From contig JAHIQI010000052.1 of NCBI GenBank assembly GCA_018902755.1, positions 124,001 through 188,000 of the forward strand: a stretch of DNA of 64,000 nucleotides, read 5' to 3'. Below, in pieces: positions 35,727-45,479 of the stretch. The DNA is from Pseudomonadota bacterium (GTDB lineage: Bacteria > Desulfobacterota > Desulfarculia > Desulfarculales > Desulfarculaceae). The first letter of the stretch is position 1; each line of letters opens with the position of its first letter. A model generated the notes under the pieces. The model was not told the DNA's origin. It searched no databases and worked only from the letters and a program-made list of their open reading frames with translations. Made by a program: the position numbers and the translations under genes.

Positions 35727-36398
35727 CTATAGGTCGAAGGTGGTGAGCATCTCCTCCAGGGGTTGGCGGACGCTACGGAAGGTATTGGCCGGGGCCTGGG
35801 GGTCGGGATGGCCCAGGGCCACGCCGATGACCATGTCCTCGTCCTCGGGGATGGGGGCCACCGCCCGCACCTCCTCGGGGAAGCGCGCCAGGGCGGCCAG
35901 GATCACGGTGCCCAGCCCCAGGCTTGCCGCGGCCAGGCACAGGCCGTGGGTGAAGGCCCCGGCGTCGAACACCGCGTAGCTGGTCTGGCCTTTGGGCACG
36001 GTGACGAACAGCAGGCAGGGGGCCCCGAAGGCGCTGAAGTTGTTGACGTAGTGGGCGGATCGCTTGTCGGCGTCCTCCCGGGCGATGCCCAGCACCTTGA
36101 ACAGGGAGCGGCCCAGGTCCTTGTAGCGGGCGCTCATGCCCTCCTCAAAGCCCATGGGCATGGTGATGTCCGGCTCCTGGGGGCGCTCGGAGATCATGGC
36201 CTCCACCAGGCGGCGGCGTATCTCCTTGGCCTTGTCGCCTCCCACGGCGTAGAGCTTCCAGGGCTGGGTGTTGCCCCAGGAGGGGGCCTTGGCGGCCAGG
36301 GCGGCTATCTGCTCCACCTCATGCCGGGTGACCGGTTGGTCGCTGAAGCCCCGGCAGGAATGGCGGCTGTCCACTACTTGCTGGTAATCCATGCTCAT
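35727..36398 (-). CDS. Nitroreductase-family FMN enzyme
   Basis: A 223-residue protein with the family's N-terminal FMN contact SRHSCRGFSDQPV, APSWGNTQPWKLYAV, and the C-terminal LGLGTVILAAL and GVALGHPDP. It would reduce nitro compounds, quinones or flavin-linked substrates with NAD(P)H. The start overlaps the stop of the crotonase gene by 4 nt (ATGA), so the two are one operon. Physiological substrate unknown. Confidence 0.88.
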   Translation of the reverse strand: MSMDYQQVVDSRHSCRGFSDQPVTRHEVEQIAALAAKAPSWGNTQPWKLYAVGGDKAKEIRRRLVEAMISERPQEPDITMPMGFEEGMSARYKDLGRSLFKVLGIAREDADKRSAHYVNNFSAFGAPCLLFVTVPKGQTSYAVFDAGAFTHGLCLAAASLGLGTVILAALARFPEEVRAVAPIPEDEDMVIGVALGHPDPQAPANTFRSVRQPLEEMLTTFDL

Positions 36399-37198
36399 TT
36401 CTCCTTGGATGCGCTTTTGTTTATAAAGCGCTCCACCCGGCGGGCGAATTCCGGATCGTCCGCGGCGATTATCACTCCTTGGCGTTCGTCTTCCAGATGG
36501 GGGGCCAGCCGCCCGCGCACCGCCCGGCCCAGGCGGCGCTTGGTGGCGGCCAGGGCCTGGGCCGGTCCCTGGGCCAGCTTTTGGGCCAGTTCCTGGGCCG
36601 TCTCCAGGGCGCTGCCCGGAGGCGCGAGGCGGGTGATCAGGCCCAGCTCGTGGGCCCGCTGGGGGCTCAGGGTGTCGCCCAGGTAGAATATTTCGGCGGT
36701 CAGGGCCGGGCCGAACAAGTGGGAAAAGTGGTAGGTGGTACCCGCGCCGGGCACCAGGCCCACCTTGAGGAAGCCGGGCACCAGGCGGGCGTTGTCGGCG
36801 GCCACCACCAGGTCGCCGGCGGCCATCCAGGCCAGGCCCGCGCCGGAGGCCGCGCCCTCCACCGCTGAGATCACCGGTTTGGGCAGCTCGGTGATCGCCA
36901 GCACCACCCGGATCACGTACTGCAGATAGTTGGCGAATATCTGCCCCGCCCCCTGGCCGGGGTGGTCCTCAAGAAAGGCCGCCGCCCGCTTCAGGTTCCC
37001 CCCGCCGCTGAAGTTGCCTCCGGCCCCGGTGAGGATGACCACCCTGGCCTGGTCGTCGTGGGCCAGGCCCTCCAGGGTCCGGGCCAGGCGGGGGCCCATT
37101 TCGTCGTCCATGCCGTTCATGGTGGCCGGGTTGTCCATGGTCACGGTGACCACGGGGCCTTGGCGCTGAACGCGTACATACTCTGCTGTCGGACTCAT
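36395..37198 (-). CDS. Enoyl-CoA hydratase/isomerase family protein
   Basis: A 267-residue crotonase from ATG 37198 (MSPTAEYVRVQRQGP). The oxyanion-hole glycines are in VVILTGAGGNFSGGG and EGAASGAGLAWM. The usual first catalytic Glu is replaced (ARLVPGFLKVGLVPGAGTTYHF reads Phe where hydratases have Glu), closer to PaaG-like isomerases, but the PaaG Asp is Gly here. It may therefore be an isomerase or another crotonase reaction. It is coupled to the nitroreductase gene. Confidence 0.83.
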   Translation of the reverse strand: MSPTAEYVRVQRQGPVVTVTMDNPATMNGMDDEMGPRLARTLEGLAHDDQARVVILTGAGGNFSGGGNLKRAAAFLEDHPGQGAGQIFANYLQYVIRVVLAITELPKPVISAVEGAASGAGLAWMAAGDLVVAADNARLVPGFLKVGLVPGAGTTYHFSHLFGPALTAEIFYLGDTLSPQRAHELGLITRLAPPGSALETAQELAQKLAQGPAQALAATKRRLGRAVRGRLAPHLEDERQGVIIAADDPEFARRVERFINKSASKEK

Positions 37199-37354
37199 GT
37201 CGCTCCTTGCCTCGGGGGGAGATGTAAATCGGCTCCAGCTTGCCACAGGCGGCGGCGGGTGACAAGACGCACGGCCCCGGCAAGACTGGCGGGCCCGGAT
37301 CGGTTATATTATGGGATACCGGCAAAAACCTTTTTACGGCGTGAATTTGTCCCC

Positions 37355-37660
37355 ATGAGCGTGTTTGAACAAGTCTTGGCCCTGCTCAAGGACCCCTCCC
37401 CGCCCAGCCGCAACCGGCACTTCGCCGGCTTTGCCGGGCAACGGGGCGGGCGGGTGCACCGGCTCTATCGCCTCTACCGCGCCCTGGCCCAGGAGACGAC
37501 CCGCCTGGCCGCCCGGCCCGGAGCCACCGCCCGCCTGCGCCGCGAGAGCGGGGACTTGTGGCTGGAGCTGAGCGACCCGGATCTGGCCTACCGGCGGCGC
37601 TGCCTGCTGCCCCCCGAGCTTTGCGCCTATTTTTCCGAGCGCCTGGCCCAACACCGATGA
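37355..37660 (+). CDS. Hypothetical arginine-rich protein
   Basis: A 101-residue protein (MSVFEQVLALLKDPSPPSRN); the frame is open upstream but this is the first plausible ATG before the conserved-looking part. It is rich in Arg, Leu and Ala. No family recognised. Its TGA overlaps the Nudix ATG by 4 nt, supporting expression as a two-gene operon. Confidence 0.6.
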   Translation: MSVFEQVLALLKDPSPPSRNRHFAGFAGQRGGRVHRLYRLYRALAQETTRLAARPGATARLRRESGDLWLELSDPDLAYRRRCLLPPELCAYFSERLAQHR

Positions 37661-38163
37661 GCCCGGCCCAGGACCCAGACGAGCTGCTGCCCGTGGTGGA
37701 CGACCAGGACCGCCAGGTGGGCCTGGCCTACCGGTCCCAGGTGCACGGCCAGGGCCTGCTGCACCGGGCGGTGCACGTGCTGCTCTTCGACCTCGACGGC
37801 AACCTCTGGCTGCAACGGCGCAGCCAGGCCAAGGACACCTATCCGGGCATGTGGACCTCCTCGGCCAGCGGCCACCTGGACCCCGGCGAGGACTACCACG
37901 CCGCCGCCCAGCGCGAACTGCGCGAGGAGCTGGGCCTGGACTTGGAGCTGACCTACCTGGGCAAGGTCCCCGCCGGGCCGGCCACCCAGGGCGAGTTCTC
38001 CGGGGTGTTTAGGGCCCAGAGCGGGCAAAAGCCCGTCCCCGACCCCGAGGAGATCGCGGAGATGGGCTTGTTCTCCCTGGAAGATGCCAGGGCCCTGGCT
38101 GCGGACCACACCCGCGCCGCCCCCTCCCTGGAGGCGGTGATGAGCCAGGCCGGGCTCATCTAA
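37657..38163 (+). CDS. Nudix hydrolase (YfcD/Idi-like)
   Basis: A 168-residue protein with a full Nudix box, GHLDPGEDYHAAAQRELREE followed by LGL. The preceding VHVLLFDLDGNLWLQRRSQAKDTYPGMW is typical of YfcD and isopentenyl-diphosphate-isomerase-like Nudix proteins. It hydrolyses a nucleoside-diphosphate-linked compound; substrate unknown. Start chosen at the ATG overlapping the previous stop. Confidence 0.9.
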   Translation: MSPAQDPDELLPVVDDQDRQVGLAYRSQVHGQGLLHRAVHVLLFDLDGNLWLQRRSQAKDTYPGMWTSSASGHLDPGEDYHAAAQRELREELGLDLELTYLGKVPAGPATQGEFSGVFRAQSGQKPVPDPEEIAEMGLFSLEDARALAADHTRAAPSLEAVMSQAGLI

Positions 38164-38218
38164 CAAAGCGCTCATGGCGGCCAAGGCCGCGCGACTCAAC
38201 TCATAAAGGAAATCAGCC

Positions 38219-38686
38219 ATGCAAGGCGAAATTCGCAGGCAAGACCGGGTTGCCGACCAGGAGCAGACCCGGCGGGTTTTGGAGCAGGGGGAGTACGGGG
38301 TGCTCTCCAGCGTATCGCCCGATGGGCAGCCTTACGGCACGCCCCTGAGCTACTGGCTCATGGACGGGGACATCTACTTCCACTGCGCCCTGGCCGGGCA
38401 CATGCTGGAAAACATCGCGGCCAACGACCGGGTGTCGTTCTGCGTGGTGGGCAAGACCCAGGTGCTGCCCGACAAGTTCTCCACCCTGTACGAGAGCGTG
38501 GTGGCCTTCGGCCGGGTTTCCGAGGCGCCGGCCCCGGACAAGCGCGCCGCACTGGAGGGCCTGGTGGCCAAGTACAGCCCCGGCTACCCCGCCGAGGGCG
38601 GCCAGTACATCGACAAGCTCATCGATCGGGCGCGGGTCTTCAAGATCGCCGTGGAGGCGGTGAGCGGCAAGGCCCGCAACGCCTAG
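38219..38686 (+). CDS. Pyridoxamine-5'-phosphate-oxidase-like FMN-binding protein (NimA-like)
   Basis: A 155-residue split-barrel flavoprotein with AGGAAATCAGCC before the ATG. The features GEYGVLSSVSPDGQPYGTPLSY, YFHCALAGHMLENI and VSFCVVGKTQV match the PNPOx-like family that includes nitroimidazole-resistance NimA proteins. It probably binds FMN or haem; the reaction is unknown. Confidence 0.85.
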   Translation: MQGEIRRQDRVADQEQTRRVLEQGEYGVLSSVSPDGQPYGTPLSYWLMDGDIYFHCALAGHMLENIAANDRVSFCVVGKTQVLPDKFSTLYESVVAFGRVSEAPAPDKRAALEGLVAKYSPGYPAEGGQYIDKLIDRARVFKIAVEAVSGKARNA

Positions 38687-38694
38687 GGTATTGC

Positions 38695-39459
38695 CTAGAA
38701 GCGCCCCATGAACTCGGCGATGGCCTGGTTCACCTCGCGGAAGTTCTCCAACTGAATCATGTGACCCCCGCCCTCGATGATCCTGAGCTCCGCCTCGGGT
38801 ATGGCCTGGGCCATGGCCTGGCTGAGCGCGGGCGGGGTCATCTTGTCCTGGCTGCCCACCACGATGAGGGCGGGCAGGACCAGCTTTTCCAGGCGCTCGG
38901 TGGCGTCGAAATAATCGCAGGCCGCGAAATCGTCGTGCAATACCTGGGGGCCGGTCTGGGCCATCTGCTCCACTCCCTGGCGCAGGAGCGCCTTGTCCAC
39001 CCCCCGGGAGTAGGCCCAGCTCACGATCATCTCCACCGTGGGCTGGAAATTTTCCTTGATCCCGGCCAGCAGGGCCGGGTTGACCGGCAGGCGGGGCCCG
39101 GTGCTCATGAGGATAACCCCGCGCATCAGCTCGGGGTGGGCCAGGGCCAGCTCCTGCACGATGGCCCCGCCCAGGGAGTGCCCCAGCACCACCGGCCTAA
39201 GCGGCCCGGCGGCCAGGAATTCGCCCACCCACCGGGCGTAGTCCTCCACCCGCTGTAGGCCTGGGCCGGGGGTGGAGTGGTGGCCCGGCAGGTCCAGGGC
39301 GGCCACGTTGATGTCCTTGAGGTTGCTGAGCTGGGGCAGAAAATACTCGCCCCGGCCGCCCGCGCCGTGGATCAAGAGCAGGCTGGGCCGGGCGGGGTCG
39401 AAGCCGCCGCGCCCCTGATAAAGGCCTATCTCGCGTCCGGCCAGGTGCTGTTGCCACAT
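38695..39459 (-). CDS. Alpha/beta-fold hydrolase
   Basis: A 254-residue protein with oxyanion-region HGAGGRGEYF, nucleophile elbow GHSLGG, acid in VVGSQDKMTPP and catalytic His in EGGGHMIQLE. No signal peptide. It may be an esterase, lipase or C-C hydrolase. It lies 13 bp downstream of the sigma-54 regulator in the same direction, so the two may be co-transcribed. Confidence 0.88.
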   Translation of the reverse strand: MWQQHLAGREIGLYQGRGGFDPARPSLLLIHGAGGRGEYFLPQLSNLKDINVAALDLPGHHSTPGPGLQRVEDYARWVGEFLAAGPLRPVVLGHSLGGAIVQELALAHPELMRGVILMSTGPRLPVNPALLAGIKENFQPTVEMIVSWAYSRGVDKALLRQGVEQMAQTGPQVLHDDFAACDYFDATERLEKLVLPALIVVGSQDKMTPPALSQAMAQAIPEAELRIIEGGGHMIQLENFREVNQAIAEFMGRF

Positions 39460-39472
39460 GGTATTCGCTTCC

Positions 39473-40903
<1,431 letters not shown>

Positions 40904-41025
40904 GGGGTTCCTTTCCGGAAAAGCGCGGCTCTCACCCTGGAACGCGCCGCCACCATTGTGGGTTATGGGCGTCCGGTTTGCAAGAGGTCGACTTGGCGGG
41001 GAACCCCGGCTGGATTTTCAGCGGC

Positions 41026-41445
41026 CTAGCTCTTGGACTTGGCCGCCTTCACGCTCTGGAACCAGGCATTGGACTCGGCCGAGAACAGCATCACCAGGGC
41101 CACCAGCTGGATTATCACCTGCACTATGTCCATGAGCGCGGCCGCGCCGAAGGGCGCGCCCGAGACCAGGCCGACGACCATCATGACCGTGCCGATGATA
41201 TACAGCACCAAAAAGGTGATGCGGGCCCAGTTGCGGCCCTTGCCGATCATGAAGATAAAGAAGAGCATGATCGCGAAGATGACCACCACGATGGCCACGG
41301 CGGCTCCGGCCTGGCCCTCGCTTCCCAGGTGAGAAATGGCGGGCGCACCCAAAAAGGCGCGCAGCACTCCCAAGGCCCAAGCGACGTAGAGCAATATGAT
41401 GGCGGTGTTGGACTTGCTGGGCCGAGTGGTTGGCGAAGCGGTCAT
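41026..41445 (-). CDS. Small four-helix membrane protein
   Basis: A 139-residue protein with four hydrophobic segments at about 14-32, 50-72, 76-100 and 106-126. The loop between helices 2 and 3 is MIGKGRNWARI, a pattern seen in DUF-type small membrane proteins. No catalytic motif. The C-terminus is cytoplasmic and Lys-rich. Function unknown. Confidence 0.75.
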   Translation of the reverse strand: MTASPTTRPSKSNTAIILLYVAWALGVLRAFLGAPAISHLGSEGQAGAAVAIVVVIFAIMLFFIFMIGKGRNWARITFLVLYIIGTVMMVVGLVSGAPFGAAALMDIVQVIIQLVALVMLFSAESNAWFQSVKAAKSKS

Positions 41446-41610
41446 GAGTGTCCTCCCTGAATTGGGCGCAGATATAAAACCCGCGGGGCAGGGCGGAGCG
41501 ATGTTTCATCCTATGTACCGGCGGTGCGGGAGTCAACGATTATGAGCCCGCCTTGACAGCCCCATTTTACTGCTTATCATTAATATCAATGACAAACCGG
41601 AGGAAACGCC

Positions 41611-41823
41611 GTGCCCATCTATGAGTATAAGTGCCAAAAATGCGACCACGAGTACGAGGCCCTGGTGATGGGCAGCGCGGACGCGGTGGAGTGCCCCAAA
41701 TGCGGCTCCAAGAAGAAGGAGCGCCTGATGAGTTGCTTCAGCTCCACCGGCAAGGGGCTGGACTCCCTGGCCGGCGCGGCGGCGGCCTCCAGCTCCGGCT
41801 GCGGCGGTTCGGGATTTTCCTGA
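41611..41823 (+). CDS. FmdB-family zinc-ribbon protein
   Basis: A 70-residue protein starting at a GTG with GGAGGAAACGCC upstream. The zinc ribbon is formed by YKCQKCDHEY and VECPKCGSK (two CxxC pairs), the FmdB/CxxC_CXXC_SSSS signature. A Ser/Gly/Cys-rich tail follows. These regulators or metal-handling proteins are common in anaerobes. It ends at a shared terminator. Confidence 0.9.
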   Translation: MPIYEYKCQKCDHEYEALVMGSADAVECPKCGSKKKERLMSCFSSTGKGLDSLAGAAAASSSGCGGSGFS

Positions 41824-41867
41824 GCGGGCTAAGCCGGGCGGCGCGGTTCGCGCCGAGAGCACACACG

Positions 41868-41894
41868 ACCCCCTCCACCCGGAGGGGGTTTGTT
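41868..41894. terminator. Bidirectional intrinsic terminator
   Basis: ACCCCCTCC, loop ACCC, GGAGGGGGT, then TGTTATT. It lies between the convergent zinc-ribbon gene and the Yip1-like operon and can end transcription at least on the plus strand. Confidence 0.75.
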
Positions 41895-42423
41895 ATTGGA
41901 ACAGAGCCCCGGCTCCGGATAGCGACAGGGCCAGGGAAAAGACCACCGGGATGAGGTTGGCCACCAGGGACAGGCGCACCGGGGCGCGGTGCACCGCGGC
42001 CAGGCCGTAGACCAGGATCACCAGGTTCCACACCGCGAAGGCGGCCATGCCCGCGTAGGGGATCATGGTGAGCAGAACCGGGCCTTGGGCGTAGCAGGCC
42101 ACCCGGAAGGTGTCGCCCAGGTTCCTGCCCGCCGCGCCCAGGGTCATGAACATCACATGGATGATGGCCGCGTTGAGCGGCATGAAGCCCAAGAGCACCA
42201 GCCAGGGAACCGGCCCGGCCGGGGAGAGCCCCAGGGGCCACATCACCGCCATGGGGATCAGGGTGCACAGCACCGCGAAGACGGCGGCGCGCAGCAGGCT
42301 ACCCCTGCGGGCGGCGTCGAAGCTGGCCCAGGGGTGGCTGGCCACGGCCCACCAGGTGGCGGGCAGGCCCCAGAGGGGACCGGCGGCCCGTTCCCAGGCC
42401 AGGGGGCGGGAGGCCTCGCTCAC
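41893..42423 (-). CDS. Yip1-like multi-pass membrane protein
   Basis: A 176-residue protein with five hydrophobic segments and the WASFDAARRGSLLRAAVFAV opening typical of Yip1-type bacterial proteins. It lies 3 bp after a longer relative (42427) and ends an operon that starts with a crotonase gene. Role in bacteria unknown. Confidence 0.72.
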   Translation of the reverse strand: MSEASRPLAWERAAGPLWGLPATWWAVASHPWASFDAARRGSLLRAAVFAVLCTLIPMAVMWPLGLSPAGPVPWLVLLGFMPLNAAIIHVMFMTLGAAGRNLGDTFRVACYAQGPVLLTMIPYAGMAAFAVWNLVILVYGLAAVHRAPVRLSLVANLIPVVFSLALSLSGAGALFQ

Positions 42424-42426
42424 CCC

Positions 42427-43065
42427 CTAGACCCCCGCCATGCCCAGGCCCGCCAGCATGACCCCCAGCAGGAAAAAGCCGATCATGGGCAGCACCACCG
42501 CCAGGATGGCGTTGCGCTTGTCTTGGCCCAGGCCAACGCTAAGGGCGATGGCCAGCACGTAGATGTTCCACAGCAGGTGCACGAAGATGCCCACCATGGG
42601 CAGCAGCAGGGCGGCGGTGGTCACCTGGCTGTAGCACACCAGGCGCAGCACCAGGGCGAAGGGCGGGGACGGGCGGCCCTTGCCCAGGACGCGCAGGGTC
42701 AGGTGCACCGCCCCGCTGTAGATGGGCAGGAAGATCGCCGCCTGGATGAGCATGCCCAAAATGCCGAACAACAGCACCGACATGCCGCCCGAGGACTCCA
42801 CGCTCCAGGCGATGGTGAACAGGTAGCGGGCGAAAAACACCAGCAGCCACATGCCCACCGCGAAGCCCACCCAGCGGGGCCAGGAGGCGGCGGGCATGGC
42901 CGAAAGGGCCCAGCGGGGCTTGGCCATGATGCCGTACATGGTGGCGAAAAAGGCCTTGGGACCGGCTCCGGGCACCTCCCAGGGCATCATGATGCCCGGC
43001 GGGGGAGGGGGCGGCGGTGGCGGGGTCTCGGGGGCCTGCGGGTCTATATGAGGGCTCTCAGGCAA
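42427..43065 (-). CDS. Yip1-like membrane protein with N-terminal polyproline
   Basis: A 212-residue protein. The N-terminus has a run of nine prolines followed by GIMMPWEVPG; five or six membrane segments follow (about 65-85, 95-120, 130-150, 155-175, 185-208). It shares organisation with its downstream neighbour, so the pair is probably a duplication. The start overlaps the crotonase stop by 8 nt, showing one operon. Confidence 0.75.
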   Translation of the reverse strand: MPESPHIDPQAPETPPPPPPPPPGIMMPWEVPGAGPKAFFATMYGIMAKPRWALSAMPAASWPRWVGFAVGMWLLVFFARYLFTIAWSVESSGGMSVLLFGILGMLIQAAIFLPIYSGAVHLTLRVLGKGRPSPPFALVLRLVCYSQVTTAALLLPMVGIFVHLLWNIYVLAIALSVGLGQDKRNAILAVVLPMIGFFLLGVMLAGLGMAGV

Positions 43066-43852
43066 ACTCGGGCTTCCTTTTTTCGAAGAAGGCGGCGATC
43101 CCCTCGGCGAAGTCGGGCTGGTCGCCCAGGCGGGACAGGCTCTGGCGCTCGTTCTCCATCACCGTTTCCAGATCGCCGAACATGGCTTGGTTGAGCAGGG
43201 CCTTGGTCTGGGCCAGGGCGGTGGCCGGTCCCTTGGCCAGGCGCTGGGCCACGGCCAGGGCCTCGTCCATGAGCGCCTCGGGGGCCACCACCCGGTTGAC
43301 CAGGCCCCAGGCCTGGGCGGTGGGGGCGTCGATGGCCTCCGACAGCATGAAGAAGGCGCTGGCCCGTTGCAGGCCCAGAACCCGGGTGATCAGGGCGGTG
43401 CTGCCGCCGTCGGGGCTCAGGGCGATGCGGATGTAGCCGGGGTCGAAGCGGGCCTTGTCGCTGGCCACCACGACGTCGCAGGACAGGGCCCAGCCGATGC
43501 CCCCGCCGCTGACCACCCCGTTGAGGGCGCAGACCACCGGCTTGGGCAGGCGGCGCAGGGCGCTGACCGAACGGTGGAGCATCGCGGCCAGCTCGGAGAA
43601 GAAGATGCTGGGCTTTTCGCCGCTTTTTAGAGCCTTGGCCATTTCGCGCACGTTGCCCCCGCCGCTGAAGGCCGGGCCCGCGCCGGTGAGCACCAGCACC
43701 CGCACCGCCGGGTCGACTCCCGCCTCTTCCAGGGCCTGGATGATCTCCGGTCCGCTGCCGTAATCAATGGGATTGAAGATTTGGGGCTGGTTCAGGGTGA
43801 TCAGGCGCACCGGCCCGCGGTCCTCGATCAACAACGTTTTGTATTCGGCCAT
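43058..43852 (-). CDS. Enoyl-CoA hydratase/isomerase family protein (PaaG-like)
   Basis: A 264-residue crotonase. Oxyanion-hole glycines occur in VLVLTGAGPAFSGGG and NGVVSGGGIGWAL. The active-site stretch FDPGYIRIALSPDGGST has the PaaG-type Asp (PDGG) rather than the hydratase Glu pair, so an isomerase role is more likely than hydration. It opens an operon with two Yip1-like membrane proteins, an unusual partner choice. Confidence 0.86.
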   Translation of the reverse strand: MAEYKTLLIEDRGPVRLITLNQPQIFNPIDYGSGPEIIQALEEAGVDPAVRVLVLTGAGPAFSGGGNVREMAKALKSGEKPSIFFSELAAMLHRSVSALRRLPKPVVCALNGVVSGGGIGWALSCDVVVASDKARFDPGYIRIALSPDGGSTALITRVLGLQRASAFFMLSEAIDAPTAQAWGLVNRVVAPEALMDEALAVAQRLAKGPATALAQTKALLNQAMFGDLETVMENERQSLSRLGDQPDFAEGIAAFFEKRKPEFA

Positions 43853-43986
43853 GGCCTCTCCTCAAGCTATACTCTTTAAGGCCTCCAGCATAGGCCGAGC
43901 GTCCGGGGCCGTCAAGCTAAGGCGGCCTTGCTAAAGCCGCCCACCTTTGTTAGTTTTGGGCCACCTATAACTTAGCGAGATGACTC

Positions 43987-45477
43987 ATGCCCAAGGTGCT
44001 TTCCAGCCCCAAGCTGCCCACCGGCAAAGGGGGCGGCCGCCGCAGTTTCCGCCTTTCGCCCCTGGAGATAGGGGTGGCCATCCTGGTGGCCATGGGTGGG
44101 GTGTATCTGATCTACGTGCTCTTGAGCGGCCTGTTCGGGGGAGGGGCCGAGGCCCCCGCGCCCACCGGAGGCCCCATGGGCCAGGGCATCAACCCCGCCC
44201 GCCTGGACAAGGTGCTTAGCACCGCCGAGGCCGCCAACCAGCGTATCAAGGACCTGGACAAGCGCCTTAATGAAACCGAGAAGCGTCTGAAGCAACTCGG
44301 GGAGCAGGGCGGGGCCCCAGCCGCCGGTGGCGCTGGCAATGTCAACGGCAAGCTGGCCGCCCGGGTGAGCGCCCTGGAGAAGCAGCTGGCTGAGTTGCCC
44401 GCCACCCCGGCGGCGGCGGGCAAGGGCAAGGCCGCCAATCCCAAGTTGGCCGCCCGGGTGGACAAGCTGGAAAAGAGCCTGGCCGCCCTGGACAAGCAGA
44501 ACCAGGAGCTGACCAAGTCCCTGGACGCCGCACAGGGCAAGCTGGCCCCCCGCGTGGCCCAGATGGAAAAATCCCTGGCCGAGATGGACAAGCAGAACCA
44601 GGCCGTGGCCAAGGACCTCAAGAAGCTGGCCCCGGCCAAGGGCGAGGAAAAGCTGGCCGCCAAGGTGGCCGAGCTGGAGAAGCGCTTGGAGGCCAAGAGC
44701 GCCCCCGCCCCCGACAAGCTCGACGCGCGCCTGGCCTCCCTGGAAAAGCAGGTCAAGGATCTGGCCCAGCGTCCCCCGGCCAAGGGCGGGACCGCCGCCG
44801 CCGTCTCGCCTGACTTGCTCCAGCGGGTGGAGGGCCAAGGCAGTGTCTTGGGCGGGCTTACCTCCACCATGGGGCGGTTGCAGCGCAGCCAGGAGCGCCT
44901 GGAAAAGCAGGTTGGGGCTTTGGCCGTGGCCGCGCCCGTGGTCAAGGGCGCGCCCTTGGCCTCGCCTGTGCTGGCCCAGCGCCTGAGCGGCCTGGAAAAG
45001 CAGATCGCCGCCCTGAACCAGTCCCAAGCCCGGCCGTCGCGCCAGGAGCTGGACGCGGCCAAGCGCATCGCCTCCTTGGAAAAGGAGCTGGCCCAGGTGA
45101 AGAAGCAGGCCGCCGCCGCGGTGCAGGCCGACCCCAAGATGAGCGCCCGCCTGCGCTCCCTGGAGAAGCAGCTGGCCGCCGACAACAAGGATGAGAAGGT
45201 CATAGACCGGCGCTTGGACCTGTTGGAGAAGAAGGTCTCCAGCGTGGCCGCCCAGGCCCAGGCTCGCCCGGCTCCGGCGGCGGTGAGGCCCGCCGCTCCG
45301 GCGGCCGAGGCCAAGCCGGTGCGCATCATCCACGTGGTGCGCCCCGGGCAGACCCTCTACGGCCTGGCCCGCAGCTACGGGGTGAAGATGAAGCAGATCA
45401 AGGAGTGGAACCCCCAGTTGGGCGCCCGCGACAAGCTCTACATCGGGGAAAAGCTGACGATCGTGATCAGGAAGTAG
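43987..45477 (+). CDS. Membrane-anchored coiled-coil protein with C-terminal LysM domain
   Basis: A 496-residue protein. One N-terminal membrane helix (about 24-44, IGVAILVAMGGVYLIYVLLS) is followed by a long periplasmic coiled coil built from repeated units of the form KLAARVxxLEKxLA, and a C-terminal LysM (VVRPGQTLYGLARSYGV ... KEWNPQLGARDKLYIGEKL). It probably spans from inner membrane to peptidoglycan. It is followed after 2 bp by the CCA-type gene. Confidence 0.82.
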   Translation: MPKVLSSPKLPTGKGGGRRSFRLSPLEIGVAILVAMGGVYLIYVLLSGLFGGGAEAPAPTGGPMGQGINPARLDKVLSTAEAANQRIKDLDKRLNETEKRLKQLGEQGGAPAAGGAGNVNGKLAARVSALEKQLAELPATPAAAGKGKAANPKLAARVDKLEKSLAALDKQNQELTKSLDAAQGKLAPRVAQMEKSLAEMDKQNQAVAKDLKKLAPAKGEEKLAAKVAELEKRLEAKSAPAPDKLDARLASLEKQVKDLAQRPPAKGGTAAAVSPDLLQRVEGQGSVLGGLTSTMGRLQRSQERLEKQVGALAVAAPVVKGAPLASPVLAQRLSGLEKQIAALNQSQARPSRQELDAAKRIASLEKELAQVKKQAAAAVQADPKMSARLRSLEKQLAADNKDEKVIDRRLDLLEKKVSSVAAQAQARPAPAAVRPAAPAAEAKPVRIIHVVRPGQTLYGLARSYGVKMKQIKEWNPQLGARDKLYIGEKLTIVIRK

Positions 45478-45479
45478 CC

